Position numbers and translations under genes: made by a program | Shown: positions 9,164 through 17,462 of the stretch, piece after piece | Layout of the letters: every line of letters starts with the position of its first letter | Numbering within the stretch: the first letter of the stretch is position 1 | The notes under the pieces: generated by a model | What the model was told of the DNA's origin: nothing | Seen by the model: the letters and a program-made list of their open reading frames with translations, nothing else | The model's database searches: none | Origin: CAYJPV01 sp964547975 | GTDB lineage: Bacteria > Acidobacteriota > Vicinamibacteria > Vicinamibacterales > JAKQTR01 | DNA: 40,409 nt | Reading direction: 5' to 3' | NCBI GenBank assembly: GCA_964547975.1 | Contig: CAZJRM010000015.1 | Location: 1-40,409 of the forward strand

Positions 9164-10258
9164 ATGCCCCACCGGTTCACGCTCGGCGTCGAAGAGGAAT
9201 TCCAGATCGTCGACCCGCAGACGTGGGAACTGAAGTCCCACGTGGCGGAGTTCATCAGCCCCGGCGCAACGACCCTCGGGGACCAGGTCAAGCGGGAACT
9301 CCACCAGTCCATCGTCGAGGTCGGGACCCCGATTTGCGCGGACGCCACCGAGTTGGAGCGCGAGATCCTGCGGATGCGCCGCGAGATCACGGCGGCGGCC
9401 GAGAGCAAGGGCCTCGCGATCGCGGCGGCCGGCACCCATCCGTTCTCGCACTGGATCGACCAGGTGATTTCCCCCGGCGAGCGCTACGACACCATCGTCG
9501 AAGAACTCCAGATGCTGGCGCGGTCGCTGCTGATCTTCGGCCTCCACGTCCATGTGGGGATGCCGGGCAGGCAGGCGACGATCGACATCATGAACATGGC
9601 GCGGTACTTCCTGCCGCACCTGCTCGCGTTGTCGTGCAGTTCGCCGTTCTGGATGGGGCGCAAGACCGGGCTGAAGTCGTTCCGCACGTCGGTCTTCCGC
9701 CGGTTTCCGCGCACGGGCCTGCCCGAGCACTTCGAGTCGTGGGGCGAATTCGAGGCGTACATCCAGACGCTCGTCGATCTCCACTGTATCGACAACGCGA
9801 AGAAGATCTGGTGGGACGTGCGGCCCCATCCGCAGTTCGGCACGCTCGAGTTCCGCGTGTGTGACGTGCCGACGCGCCCGAGCGACTCGATTGCCATCGC
9901 GTCGCTCGTCCAGGCCCTGGTCTACAAGCTCTACCGGCTGCGCAGCCAGAACCTCGGGTTCCGCCTGTACCGGCCGCTCCTCATCCAGGAGAACAAGTGG
10001 AGGGCCGCGCGATACGGCATCGACGGAAGCCTCATCGATTTCGGCAAGAAGACAGAGGTGCCGATGCGGCAGTTGACCCTCGAACTGCTCGAGTTCGTCG
10101 ACGATGTCGTGGACGAACTGGGCAGCCGGCCGCAGGTGTCGAGGATTCTCGACATCCTGCGTGACGGGACGAGCGCCGACCGGCAGTTGCAGGTCTTCGA
10201 AGCCACGGGAGACTACCGGGCCGTGGTCGCACATCTCGTCCGTGAGACCAAAGGGTAG
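9164..10258 (+). CDS. Carboxylate-amine ligase, GCS2/YbdK family
   Basis: Members of this family join a carboxylate (glutamate in the tested cases) to an amine with ATP, through an acyl phosphate, in the manner of glutamate-cysteine ligase. The 364 residues match the usual length. The hallmark N-terminus LGVEEEFQIVD (about residues 7-17) is present, as are AAAGTHPF, GLHVHVGMP (His128, His130), WWDVRPHPQFGTLEFRVCD and NKWRAARYG. The ATG at 9164 is preceded by GAGGAG at 5 nt; the longer upstream frame has no support. It opens a four-gene set with two ATP-grasp enzymes and an amidotransferase-like protein. This suggests a small peptide or amide product rather than plain glutathione synthesis. 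The actual substrate is unknown. Confidence 0.88.
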   Translation: MPHRFTLGVEEEFQIVDPQTWELKSHVAEFISPGATTLGDQVKRELHQSIVEVGTPICADATELEREILRMRREITAAAESKGLAIAAAGTHPFSHWIDQVISPGERYDTIVEELQMLARSLLIFGLHVHVGMPGRQATIDIMNMARYFLPHLLALSCSSPFWMGRKTGLKSFRTSVFRRFPRTGLPEHFESWGEFEAYIQTLVDLHCIDNAKKIWWDVRPHPQFGTLEFRVCDVPTRPSDSIAIASLVQALVYKLYRLRSQNLGFRLYRPLLIQENKWRAARYGIDGSLIDFGKKTEVPMRQLTLELLEFVDDVVDELGSRPQVSRILDILRDGTSADRQLQVFEATGDYRAVVAHLVRETKG

Positions 10259-10351
10259 CGAGACGCCGTGAACCGCGTCCGGCTGACTCGTCCCGAGCGG
10301 AGTCGGAGGAAGCCGGATGCCACGGCCATCAACAGGCAAGGGGCAGTCATC

Positions 10352-11284
10352 ATGAAACGAATCGGTCTGTTGTGCGGGCGTGAGTACTCGTTTCCGCCGG
10401 CGTTCATCGAGAAGGTCAACGAACTTGGCGCGCCGCACGGCATCGTGGGCGAGTTCGTCAAGCTCGGCGGCACCCTCATGGGCGAGGCGCCCCGCTACGC
10501 GGTCATCGTCGACCGGATCTCCCACGAGGTGGAGTACTACCGCGGATACCTCAAGCACGCGATGATGCAGGGCACCTACGTCATCAACAATCCGTTCTGG
10601 TGGACGGCCGACGACAAGTTCTTCAACTACTCGGTGATGGCGAAACTCGGCGTGGCCATTCCGAAGACGGTGCTGCTGCCGCAGAAGGGCTACCCGTGGG
10701 ACGTGGACATCACGTCCGAGTCGCTGCGCAACATGGAGTACCCCCTCGACTGGGATGCGCTCGTCGCGCATATCGGGTTGCCCGCCATCCTGAAGCCGTA
10801 CTCCGGCGGCGGCTGGAAGCACGTCTACAAGGTCAACACCAAGGAAGAGCTGTGGGCGGCCTACGACGGCACGTCGCCCTACTGCATGACCCTGCAGGAG
10901 TTCATCGACTTCGACAAGTACGTCCGGTGTTTCACCTTCGGCAAGGACGACATCGTGCCCGTGGCCTACGATCCGCGCGAACGGCGGTACCTCGTCATCC
11001 ACGAGTACCTGTCGGCCGAACTCGGCGCCCGGGTCGTGCGCGACGCGCAGCTCATCAACCAGGCCCTCGGCTACGAGATGAACACCGTCGAGTTCGCGAT
11101 CAAGGACGGGGTGCCGTACGCGATCGACTTCCTGAACCCGGCGCCCGACTTCGAGCGCGACCGCATCACCCAGTTCTATTTCGACATGGTGGTCGAGAAG
11201 ATGGCGACGCTGTGCATCGACCGCGCGCTCAACGGCGATACCGCGACGACCTGGCCGCGCTGGCCGGAACTGACCAGGGGCTAG
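10352..11284 (+). CDS. ATP-grasp ligase, RimK/glutathione-synthetase-like
   Basis: The product (310 residues) has the ATP-grasp plan: an N-terminal pre-ATP-grasp region (KRIGLLCGREYSFPPAFIEKV), the ATP-binding strand GLPAILKPYSGGGWKHVYKV, and the Mg-binding end NTVEFAIKDGVPYAIDFLNP with Glu, Asp and Asn. Such enzymes form amide bonds from a carboxylate and an amine with ATP. The substrate is not known. The ATG at 10352 has AAGGGG 8 nt before it; a longer frame from 10268 lacks a ribosome site. The stop codon TAG lies inside the first GGGGCTAG unit of the repeat that follows, so the repeat defines the protein end. It lies between the GCS2 ligase and a second, permuted ATP-grasp gene. Confidence 0.82.
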   Translation: MKRIGLLCGREYSFPPAFIEKVNELGAPHGIVGEFVKLGGTLMGEAPRYAVIVDRISHEVEYYRGYLKHAMMQGTYVINNPFWWTADDKFFNYSVMAKLGVAIPKTVLLPQKGYPWDVDITSESLRNMEYPLDWDALVAHIGLPAILKPYSGGGWKHVYKVNTKEELWAAYDGTSPYCMTLQEFIDFDKYVRCFTFGKDDIVPVAYDPRERRYLVIHEYLSAELGARVVRDAQLINQALGYEMNTVEFAIKDGVPYAIDFLNPAPDFERDRITQFYFDMVVEKMATLCIDRALNGDTATTWPRWPELTRG

Positions 11285-11363
11285 AGGCTAGAGGCTAGGG
11301 GCTTGGGTTCTGGCTCGGCCGCCAGCCGCCAGCCGAGAGCCGCGAGCCGAGGGCCGAGGGCCG
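11277..11363. repeat. CTAG-type and GCCGAGGG-type intergenic repeat
   Basis: Three GGGGCTAGAGGCTAGAGG-style units (11277-11304) are followed by a tract built from GCCGCCAGCCG and GCCGAGGGCC words (about 11317-11363). The first part contains the stop codon of the upstream gene. The end of the second part contains GAGGG (11356-11360), placed as a ribosome binding site 6 nt before the next start. The CTAG units also occur at 11-24 and the GCCG words at 102-120. Confidence 0.6.
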
Positions 11364-11366
11364 CAT

Positions 11367-12716
11367 ATGTCTTCTCCCATCGACGTCTGGCACGGGCTGC
11401 TGCAGCCCGACGACCTGTCAGCGGCGTTCTTCGAGACGTTGTCGCGGGAATTGCGCGCGTCCCGGCTGACGTTCGGCGATCGGGTGCACTGCCCGTTCCT
11501 GCGCCCGCTGTTCCTTTCGGAGGACGACGAGGCGCGGCTGCGGGTGTTCGCGGAAACCGTGGCGGCCCTTGGGGAGCGTGTGGCCGCCGCCGCCCTCGAT
11601 GCTCCGACGCTCTTCGACGAACTCGGCTTGAACGACGACGAACGCCGCCTCGTCGCCATCGATCCCGGGTACGGCACGGCCAGCACGGCGTCGCGCCTGG
11701 ACGCCTTCCTGCTGCCGCAGTCGCTTCAGGCGGCGGAATACAACGCCGAGTCACCGGCCGGCCTCGGCTACACGGAGGTCCTGGCCGGCGTGTTTTCGCG
11801 GCTCCCGGTGATGGAGCGGTTCCGCGCGCACTACGACGTGCAGGCCTACAGCCTGATGTCGCGGATGCTCGACGCGCTCCTCGCGACGTACCGGGAATGG
11901 GGCGGCAGGGCCACCACGCCGCGGATTGCGATCGTGGACTGGCGGTCCGTCCCCACCTGGAGCGAGTTCGAGATCCTGCGGGATCGGTTCACCGCCCTCG
12001 GGGTGCCGACACTCGTGTGCGCACCGGAAGAACTCGAGTTCGACGGCCACCGGTTGTCGGCGGCGGGGACGACGATCGATCTCGTCTACCGCCGCGTCCT
12101 CGTCAACGACATGCTCGCGAAACGTGACGAGACCGCCGCGCTCGTCCGGGCCTGCGCGGCGGGCGCCGTGTGCGTGGCCAACACGTTTCGGTGCAAGATC
12201 CCGCACAAGAAGGCGTTCTTCGCCCTGCTGACCGATGACCGGTTCGCGTCCCTCATTCGGCCGGACGAACGCGACGTGATTCGGGGCGGCATACCGTGGA
12301 CGCGCGTCGTGCGCGAGTGCCGGACGTCGCGGGAGGGGCGGGCGATCGACCTCGTGCCGCACATCCGCGCGCGGCGCGACGATCTGGTGCTCAAGCCCAA
12401 CGACGAATACGGCGGCGCCGGTGTCACCCTCGGCTGGGAGACCACCGAGTCGGCCTGGGACACCCGGCTCGCCGAGGCCCTGTCGGCGCCTGCGGGGTCG
12501 TGGATCGTGCAGGAGAAGATCGCCGTGCGTCGGGAGGTGTTCCCGTACTTTCAGGCCGGCGCGCCCGCGGAGTTCAAGGACATGCTCGTCGACATGGCCC
12601 CGTACCTCTTCCGCGGAAAGCTCGCCGGTTTCCTCACGAGACTCAGCGCCAGCGGCCTTGCCAACGTGACGTCCGGCGGCGGGCAGGTGCCGGCCTTCCG
12701 CGTGAAAGCCCTGTAG
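11367..12716 (+). CDS. Circularly permuted ATP-grasp protein
   Basis: The 449-residue product looks like the circularly permuted ATP-grasp group. A basic strand, CKIPHKKAFFALL, comes in mid-protein. The nucleotide-binding strand DDLVLKPNDEYGGAGVTLG follows (about residues 332-350), then SWIVQEKIAV and the C-terminal FKDMLVDMAPYLF and SGLANVTSGGG. It also has DPGYGTAST and AEYNAESPAGLGY in the N-terminal half, features seen in glutathionylspermidine-synthase-like ATP-grasps. An amide ligase role is expected; the substrate is unknown. The start ATG is preceded by GAGGG at 6 nt, supplied by the repeat. Its stop is directly followed by the ATG of the next gene, which supports co-translation. Confidence 0.8.
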   Translation: MSSPIDVWHGLLQPDDLSAAFFETLSRELRASRLTFGDRVHCPFLRPLFLSEDDEARLRVFAETVAALGERVAAAALDAPTLFDELGLNDDERRLVAIDPGYGTASTASRLDAFLLPQSLQAAEYNAESPAGLGYTEVLAGVFSRLPVMERFRAHYDVQAYSLMSRMLDALLATYREWGGRATTPRIAIVDWRSVPTWSEFEILRDRFTALGVPTLVCAPEELEFDGHRLSAAGTTIDLVYRRVLVNDMLAKRDETAALVRACAAGAVCVANTFRCKIPHKKAFFALLTDDRFASLIRPDERDVIRGGIPWTRVVRECRTSREGRAIDLVPHIRARRDDLVLKPNDEYGGAGVTLGWETTESAWDTRLAEALSAPAGSWIVQEKIAVRREVFPYFQAGAPAEFKDMLVDMAPYLFRGKLAGFLTRLSASGLANVTSGGGQVPAFRVKAL

Positions 12717-13850
12717 ATGCCCTTCGACTGCCGACACCGACAGCGCCGGGGCCCGGCGGCCTGCTTGACGACGTGCCCGGCGAAGTCCGTCTTCACCGTG
12801 GCGGTCGTCACTCGCCCGGGTGAGGTCCCACCGGCCGATCCTCGAACGATCGACGTCGCGGTACTCGACATGCATCACGGGTGGCCGAATCTCGGCCACG
12901 ACGCGATCGTCGCCGCGATGCAGAACGCGGTCTGCGATATCGCGGCTGAACTGGAGCAGGCCGGCCTGCGTGTGCGTGTCCTGTCCTACGATGTCCGTCG
13001 CGGCCACGCCGTGCCCGAGGCCCCGGGCGCCCGCCACGCGCTGTACGTCGGCACGGGCGGGCCGGGCCACCTCGACCCTCGCAGGAACGACGGCGTGTCG
13101 GATGGCGCGCAAGGCATCCGCGAAGACCCGGCCTGGGAGCCGGCGCTGTTCCGGCTGTTCGACCGGATCCGGGCCGACGAAGGGGCGGCGTTGCTGGCCG
13201 TCTGCCACACGTTCGGCGTGATGTGCCGCTGGCTGGGTGTCGCGGACGCCGTGCGTCGAGGGCCCGAGAAGGGCGGCAAGAGCTCGGGCATCGTCGACAA
13301 CGTGCTGTCGGACGACGCGTGGTCGCATCCCTGGTTCGCCCGTTTCGCCGACGCGCTGCCGGGCCGTCGGCGGTTCCGGGTGCTCGACAATCGTCTGTAC
13401 GACCTGATTCCGGGACCGTCGCTGGCCTCGAGCGGCGTGGCGGCCATGGCGTACGAAGCGGCGCCGGACGGCGAAGCCGGTGAGGGGATCACGATGATCG
13501 AAGTCGCGAGGATGGGCGACGGCGTCATGCCCCGCATCCTCGGCGTCAACCACCATCCCGAGGTCGTGAACCGGCCGCGGCTGCTGGTGCTGCTGGAAGA
13601 GAAGTACGCGCGCGGCGACGTCACCCGCGAGTGGTACGACGAGCGCAGAGCCACATTGACCGAACCGATTGCCGATGAATGGGGCGACCGCCTGCTGCAC
13701 CTCACGTCGAGCTATACGTTGATGGGTCCGTTGCGGTATCACTTGTACCGGCTGGCGCGGCAGCGCGGCGAGGCGCTGGGGCTTGCCCCGGCGGTCGATG
13801 AGGCGATGTTGCCGCTCGCGTACAGTTTCCAGCGAACCGCGGCGCGGTAA
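12717..13850 (+). CDS. Class-I glutamine-amidotransferase-like protein
   Basis: The central part is a class-I amidotransferase (flavodoxin-like) domain: VAVLDMHHGWPNLG at the domain start, LYVGTGGPGHLDP, and the nucleophile elbow LLAVCHTFGVMC with Cys163. LGVNHHPEVV (His279/His280 and Glu282) completes a Cys-His-Glu triad. The last ~90 residues are a family-specific extension (WYDERRATLTEP, YTLMGPLRYHLYRLARQRG). It may hydrolyse glutamine to feed ammonia to a ligase, or hydrolyse a gamma-glutamyl product of the neighbouring enzymes. The ATG at 12717 directly follows the previous stop but codes for a Cys/Arg-rich tail before the domain. A downstream GTG near residue 28 is a possible true start. 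Confidence 0.78.
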   Translation: MPFDCRHRQRRGPAACLTTCPAKSVFTVAVVTRPGEVPPADPRTIDVAVLDMHHGWPNLGHDAIVAAMQNAVCDIAAELEQAGLRVRVLSYDVRRGHAVPEAPGARHALYVGTGGPGHLDPRRNDGVSDGAQGIREDPAWEPALFRLFDRIRADEGAALLAVCHTFGVMCRWLGVADAVRRGPEKGGKSSGIVDNVLSDDAWSHPWFARFADALPGRRRFRVLDNRLYDLIPGPSLASSGVAAMAYEAAPDGEAGEGITMIEVARMGDGVMPRILGVNHHPEVVNRPRLLVLLEEKYARGDVTREWYDERRATLTEPIADEWGDRLLHLTSSYTLMGPLRYHLYRLARQRGEALGLAPAVDEAMLPLAYSFQRTAAR

Positions 13851-13863
13851 AGGAAGGTCCAGA

Positions 13864-14232
13864 GTGCCGGTGCGTGCCATTCGCGGCGCGATCGACGTCG
13901 CCGCCAACACGGAGAACGCGATCGTCGACGCCACGCGGCGCCTGCTCGTCGAATTGTGCCAGGCGAACGGCATCGGCCCCGAGTCGATCATCTCCGCGTT
14001 CTTCACGCAGACCATCGATCTCGACGCCGCGTACCCCGCGGCCGCGGCGAGGTCGCTGGGCTGGATGGACGTGCCGCTGCTCGACGCGCAGGAGCTCGAT
14101 ATCGCCGGCGGCATGCCGCGCGTCGTGCGCGTGCTGCTGCACGTGGAGACCGAGACAGCCCGCGCCGGGATCAGGCACGTCTACCTCGGGCAGACGGCGC
14201 GGCTGCGGCCGGACCTGGGGCGCGAGTCATGA
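13864..14232 (+). CDS. aroH: Chorismate mutase, AroH type
   Basis: It converts chorismate to prephenate in phenylalanine and tyrosine synthesis. The 122 residues match the monofunctional trimeric AroH class, not the helical AroQ class. Visible landmarks are AIRGAIDV with Arg7, FFTQTIDLDAAYPAAAAR, the stretch QELDIAGGMPRVVRVLLHVET with active-site Glu and Arg, and the end IRHVYLGQTARLRPDL with Tyr and Arg. The GTG start is preceded by AAGGAAGG (13851-13858). The stop overlaps the next start in an ATGA arrangement, so it is coupled to the prephenate dehydrogenase, the next enzyme of the pathway. Confidence 0.95.
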   Translation: MPVRAIRGAIDVAANTENAIVDATRRLLVELCQANGIGPESIISAFFTQTIDLDAAYPAAAARSLGWMDVPLLDAQELDIAGGMPRVVRVLLHVETETARAGIRHVYLGQTARLRPDLGRES

Positions 14233-15059
14233 AGGGACTGACCGTCGGTATCGTCGGTCTCGGGTTGATTGGCGGCTCGATCGCGAGGCGCCTGGCCGGC
14301 CAGCAGGCGGCCGAGGTCGTCGCCTGGGACACCAACGTCGCCCTGCGGCGCCGCGTCCGCGGCGTCGTGCGCTGGTGCCCGTCGCTCGACGCCCTCGTCC
14401 AGGCGAGCGACATCGTCGTGCTGGCGGTGCCGGTGCCGGCGATCGTGGCGCTGCTTCCCGCCGTGGCGCGCGCGGCTCGCGTCCGCACACGGCGCCGGCG
14501 GCTCGTCGTCTCGGACGTCGGATCGATCAAGGCGCCCGTCGCTCGCGCAGCCGCCAGGTACCGGACATCCTTCGACTACGTCGGACTGCACCCGATTGCC
14601 GGCGGCGAGGTCAATGGCTGGCGGGCCTCGCAGCCGGGTCTCTTCGAAGGGCGCACCTTCGTGTATTGCCCTGCCGGTCGGCGGCCCGACGCCCTGGCTC
14701 GCGGGCTCATCGCGGCCCTGGGCGGGAAAGCCGTGGCCATGGACCCGGTCGATCACGACCGGATGGCGGCGGAGACGATCGGCCTGCCGCACCTCCTGGC
14801 CTTTGCCGCGTCAGGACTCCGCCCCCCGGCCACCGCCCGGCATCCGCTGCGCGGCACGTCGTGGGCCGGCCTGACGCGAGTCTCGGTCTCCGATCCCGAC
14901 TTCGTCGCCGGCCTGCTCTACGCCAACGCCTCGTACCAGCGACGCGTGCTGCGGACGTTCCGGGAACGCCTCGCCGAACTCGAGCGCCTGCTCGCGCAGC
15001 CGACGGCCGCGCCTCTCGCGCGCGCCCTGCGAACGGCCGGCCGAGGCCGTTCGTGCTAG
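14229..15059 (+). CDS. tyrA: Prephenate dehydrogenase
   Basis: It oxidatively decarboxylates prephenate to 4-hydroxyphenylpyruvate with NAD(P), the committed step to tyrosine. The 276-residue product has the Rossmann motif VGIVGLGLIGGSIAR at the N-terminus, SDVGSIKAPV, the catalytic-site motif GLHPIAGGE, and the helical dimerisation region with LPHLLAFAAS. It lacks a chorismate mutase or ACT domain, which fits the separate aroH gene just before it. The ATG overlaps the aroH stop by four bases. Arogenate as an alternative substrate cannot be excluded from the sequence. Confidence 0.92.
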   Translation: MKGLTVGIVGLGLIGGSIARRLAGQQAAEVVAWDTNVALRRRVRGVVRWCPSLDALVQASDIVVLAVPVPAIVALLPAVARAARVRTRRRRLVVSDVGSIKAPVARAAARYRTSFDYVGLHPIAGGEVNGWRASQPGLFEGRTFVYCPAGRRPDALARGLIAALGGKAVAMDPVDHDRMAAETIGLPHLLAFAASGLRPPATARHPLRGTSWAGLTRVSVSDPDFVAGLLYANASYQRRVLRTFRERLAELERLLAQPTAAPLARALRTAGRGRSC

Positions 15060-15096
15060 AGTGCGTACACAACCCCGTGATGGCCTGGAGGCGCGT

Positions 15097-15576
15097 ATGT
15101 CGATCCCGGTTCGAGCCGGCTTGTGGCTTGGCGTGCTCGTTGTCGTCTGGACGTTCGTGATGGGCCTCACCGGCTGGTACAAAGACCCGGCCATGGGGAA
15201 CCTGTTCTTCCTCGTCATCCTGCTCGAGGTGGGATGGCTCGTCTGGATGCTGCGGCAGACGGCGGCCCAAGGGGCCACCTACGGGCGGCAGATCGTCAAC
15301 GGCCTCGTCTTCGCGCTCGTGGCCAGCGTGCTCATCTTCGCCGGGTCCTACGTGTTCACCACGGTCGCCTATCCGACGTACTTCACCGACCTCTGCGCGA
15401 TGCAGGAGCAGTCGCTGAAGGCGCAGGGCGTGTCCGAGGCCGAGATCGCCGCCCAGATGAAGGCCGCGGCACCGTTCCAGACCCCGTTCATGAATGCGCT
15501 CTCCGGCGTGATCGGGACGATGGTCACCGCCCTCGCAGGCTCGGCGGTCGCGGGGTTCTTTGTCAGGAAGCGGTAG
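15097..15576 (+). CDS. DUF4199-type membrane protein
   Basis: The 159-residue inner-membrane protein has about four transmembrane helices (near residues 7-23, 33-50, 67-90 and 137-155). A longer external or cytosolic loop carries the charged stretch EAEIAAQMKAAAPFQTPF. The pattern of a paired N-terminal hairpin, the FYPTYF-like loop and a C-terminal helix ending in Lys/Arg fits DUF4199. Function is unknown. The ATG at 15097 has GGAG at 6 nt. It lies between tyrA and nadA in the same direction with short gaps, so it is probably co-transcribed; no functional link is apparent. Confidence 0.75.
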   Translation: MSIPVRAGLWLGVLVVVWTFVMGLTGWYKDPAMGNLFFLVILLEVGWLVWMLRQTAAQGATYGRQIVNGLVFALVASVLIFAGSYVFTTVAYPTYFTDLCAMQEQSLKAQGVSEAEIAAQMKAAAPFQTPFMNALSGVIGTMVTALAGSAVAGFFVRKR

Positions 15577-15589
15577 GCCGGGCGGTAGA

Positions 15590-16561
15590 ATGGCGGAGAT
15601 GTCTGACGCGCCCGTATCCGCGACCGCCGTCGATCCGTCGTTCGACCTGTTTGCCTGGATCGCGCGGCTCAAGGCCGAGCTCAACGCCGTCATCCTGGCG
15701 CACTACTACCAGGAGCCGGATATCCAGGACATCGCCGACGTGATCGGCGACAGCCTGCAACTCGCCCAGCAGGCCGCGAAGACGACCGCCGATGTCATCG
15801 TCTTCTGCGGCGTGCACTTCATGGCGGAGACCGCGAAGATCCTGAATCCCGGGAAGCAGGTACTGCTGCCGGACCTGAATGCCGGGTGTTCGCTGGCCGA
15901 CAGCTGCCCGGCACCCGAGTTCAAGGCGTTCCTCGATCGGCACCCAGGTCACACGGTCGTCAGTTACATCAACTGCTCCGCGGCGGTAAAGGCGCTGAGC
16001 GACGTCATCTGCACGTCGAGCAACGCCGAGCGCATCATCCGGCAGCTGCCCGCCGACCAGCCGATCGTCTTCGCGCCCGACATGCAGCTCGGCCGTTACA
16101 TCGAGTCGCAGACGGGCCGATCGATGGTGTTGTGGCCCGGCGCGTGTTCGGTGCACGTCACGTTCTCCGAGCGGATGCTCGTGCGCCTCAAGGCGCAGCA
16201 TCCCGACGCCCTCGTGCTCGCGCATCCCGAATGCCAGGACGGCATCCTGCGCCTCGCCGACCACATCGGTTCGACGACCTCGATCCTGAAGTACGCGGTG
16301 GCCAGCCCCGCACGGGCGTTCATCGTCGCGACCGAGTCGGGCATCATCCACCAGATGAAGAAAGCCTGCCCCGACAAGACGTTCATTCCCGCGCCGCCGG
16401 AAAACGGGTGCGCCTGCAACGAGTGCCCGTACATGCGCCTCAACACGCTCGAGCGCGTGTACCTGTGCATGCGCGACCGCACGCCCGAGATCACGATGGC
16501 CGAAGAGCTGCGGCTGCGGGCGCTGCGCCCGCTGGCCCGCATGCTGGAGATGAGCGCGTGA
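15590..16561 (+). CDS. nadA: Quinolinate synthase
   Basis: This [4Fe-4S] enzyme condenses iminoaspartate with dihydroxyacetone phosphate to quinolinate, the second step of de novo NAD synthesis. Family motifs are ILAHYYQEPDIQDIADVIGDSL, VIVFCGVHFMAETAKIL, the Cys-bearing NAGCSLADSCP, YINCSAAVKA and WPGACSVH, and the C-terminal ENGCACNECPYMRLN. The start is uncertain: ATG 15590 (used here) or ATG 15599. The hexamer TAGAAT (15586-15591) overlaps the first one and, if it is a -10 box, would favour 15599 on a nearly leaderless transcript. The stop overlaps nadC by four bases. Confidence 0.95.
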   Translation: MAEMSDAPVSATAVDPSFDLFAWIARLKAELNAVILAHYYQEPDIQDIADVIGDSLQLAQQAAKTTADVIVFCGVHFMAETAKILNPGKQVLLPDLNAGCSLADSCPAPEFKAFLDRHPGHTVVSYINCSAAVKALSDVICTSSNAERIIRQLPADQPIVFAPDMQLGRYIESQTGRSMVLWPGACSVHVTFSERMLVRLKAQHPDALVLAHPECQDGILRLADHIGSTTSILKYAVASPARAFIVATESGIIHQMKKACPDKTFIPAPPENGCACNECPYMRLNTLERVYLCMRDRTPEITMAEELRLRALRPLARMLEMSA

Positions 16562-17460
16562 GCGCCGATCCGCTGGGTGCCAGGTCCCGCCTCGAACTCG
16601 ACCCCGCCGACGTCCGCGATGCCGTGACGCGTTTCCTCGCGGAGGACGTGCGCGACGGCGACATCACCACGCGACTGGTCGTCCCGGCGTCCGCGATGGC
16701 GCTGGGGCGGATCATCGCGCGGCAGGCGTGCGTGCTGGCCGGCATCGAGATCGCGCGCGAAGTCTTCCGCCAGCTCGATGCGGGGGTGGAGTTCCGGGCA
16801 CGTGCCGCCGACGGTGACGCCCTCGAGCGCGGGACGTGCGTCGCCGAACTGCGCGGGCCTGCGGCGCCCATGCTCACCGGAGAGCGCACGGCCCTGAATC
16901 TCCTGCAGCGGCTATCAGGCGTCGCGACCGTCACGCGCCGATATGTGGAAGCGATTGCGGGCACCGGCGCGTCCGTGTCGGATACGCGAAAGACGACGCC
17001 TGGACTGCGGCTGTTCGAGAAGTACGCGGTGTGTGCCGGAGGGGGCCGCAACCACCGCATCGGCCTGTTCGACGCCGCGCTCATCAAGGACAATCATCTC
17101 GTGGCGGCGGGCGGCGTCGGCCCGGCGCTCGATGCCGCGCTGGCGCCGGGCGCCGCGAACGTCTCGGTCCAGCTCGAGGTCGATTCGCTCGAGCAGCTCA
17201 CGCTGGCGCTCAGCCGCGGCGTACGCGCCGTGCTCCTCGACAACATGACGCCACCGATCGTGGCCGAGGCCGTACGACTCGTGCGACAGTCGCCCGGCGG
17301 CGCGTCGTGCTGGATCGAAGCGTCGGGCGGGATCACGCTCGCCAACATCCGCGCCTACGCCGAGGCTGGCGTGGACACCATCTCGGTCGGCGCGCTGACG
17401 CATTCGGCGCCCTCCGTCGATCTCGCCCTCGATTTCGAGCCCGTCCCCCGACAGGATTGA
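16558..17460 (+). CDS. nadC: Nicotinate-nucleotide pyrophosphorylase (carboxylating)
   Basis: It converts quinolinate and PRPP to nicotinate mononucleotide with loss of CO2, the third step of de novo NAD synthesis. The 300-residue product shows EDVRDGDITTRLVVP, LTGERTALNLLQRLSGVAT, DTRKTTPGLRLFEKYAV, GGGRNHRIGLFDAALIKDNH and the barrel end IEASGGITLANIRAYAEAGVD. The GTG at 16558 is chosen because it overlaps the nadA stop (GTGA) and the domain begins soon after. nadB follows after two bases, so A, C and B form a tight translational unit. Confidence 0.95.
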   Translation: MSADPLGARSRLELDPADVRDAVTRFLAEDVRDGDITTRLVVPASAMALGRIIARQACVLAGIEIAREVFRQLDAGVEFRARAADGDALERGTCVAELRGPAAPMLTGERTALNLLQRLSGVATVTRRYVEAIAGTGASVSDTRKTTPGLRLFEKYAVCAGGGRNHRIGLFDAALIKDNHLVAAGGVGPALDAALAPGAANVSVQLEVDSLEQLTLALSRGVRAVLLDNMTPPIVAEAVRLVRQSPGGASCWIEASGGITLANIRAYAEAGVDTISVGALTHSAPSVDLALDFEPVPRQD

Positions 17461-17462
17461 CC

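Noticed and set aside
8891..11002. 703-codon minus-strand frame
   Set aside because: Antisense to the GCS2 and ATP-grasp genes, which have clear motifs; no domain in this frame.
11751..14114. 787-codon minus-strand frame
   Set aside because: Antisense to the permuted ATP-grasp and amidotransferase-like genes; no recognisable domain.
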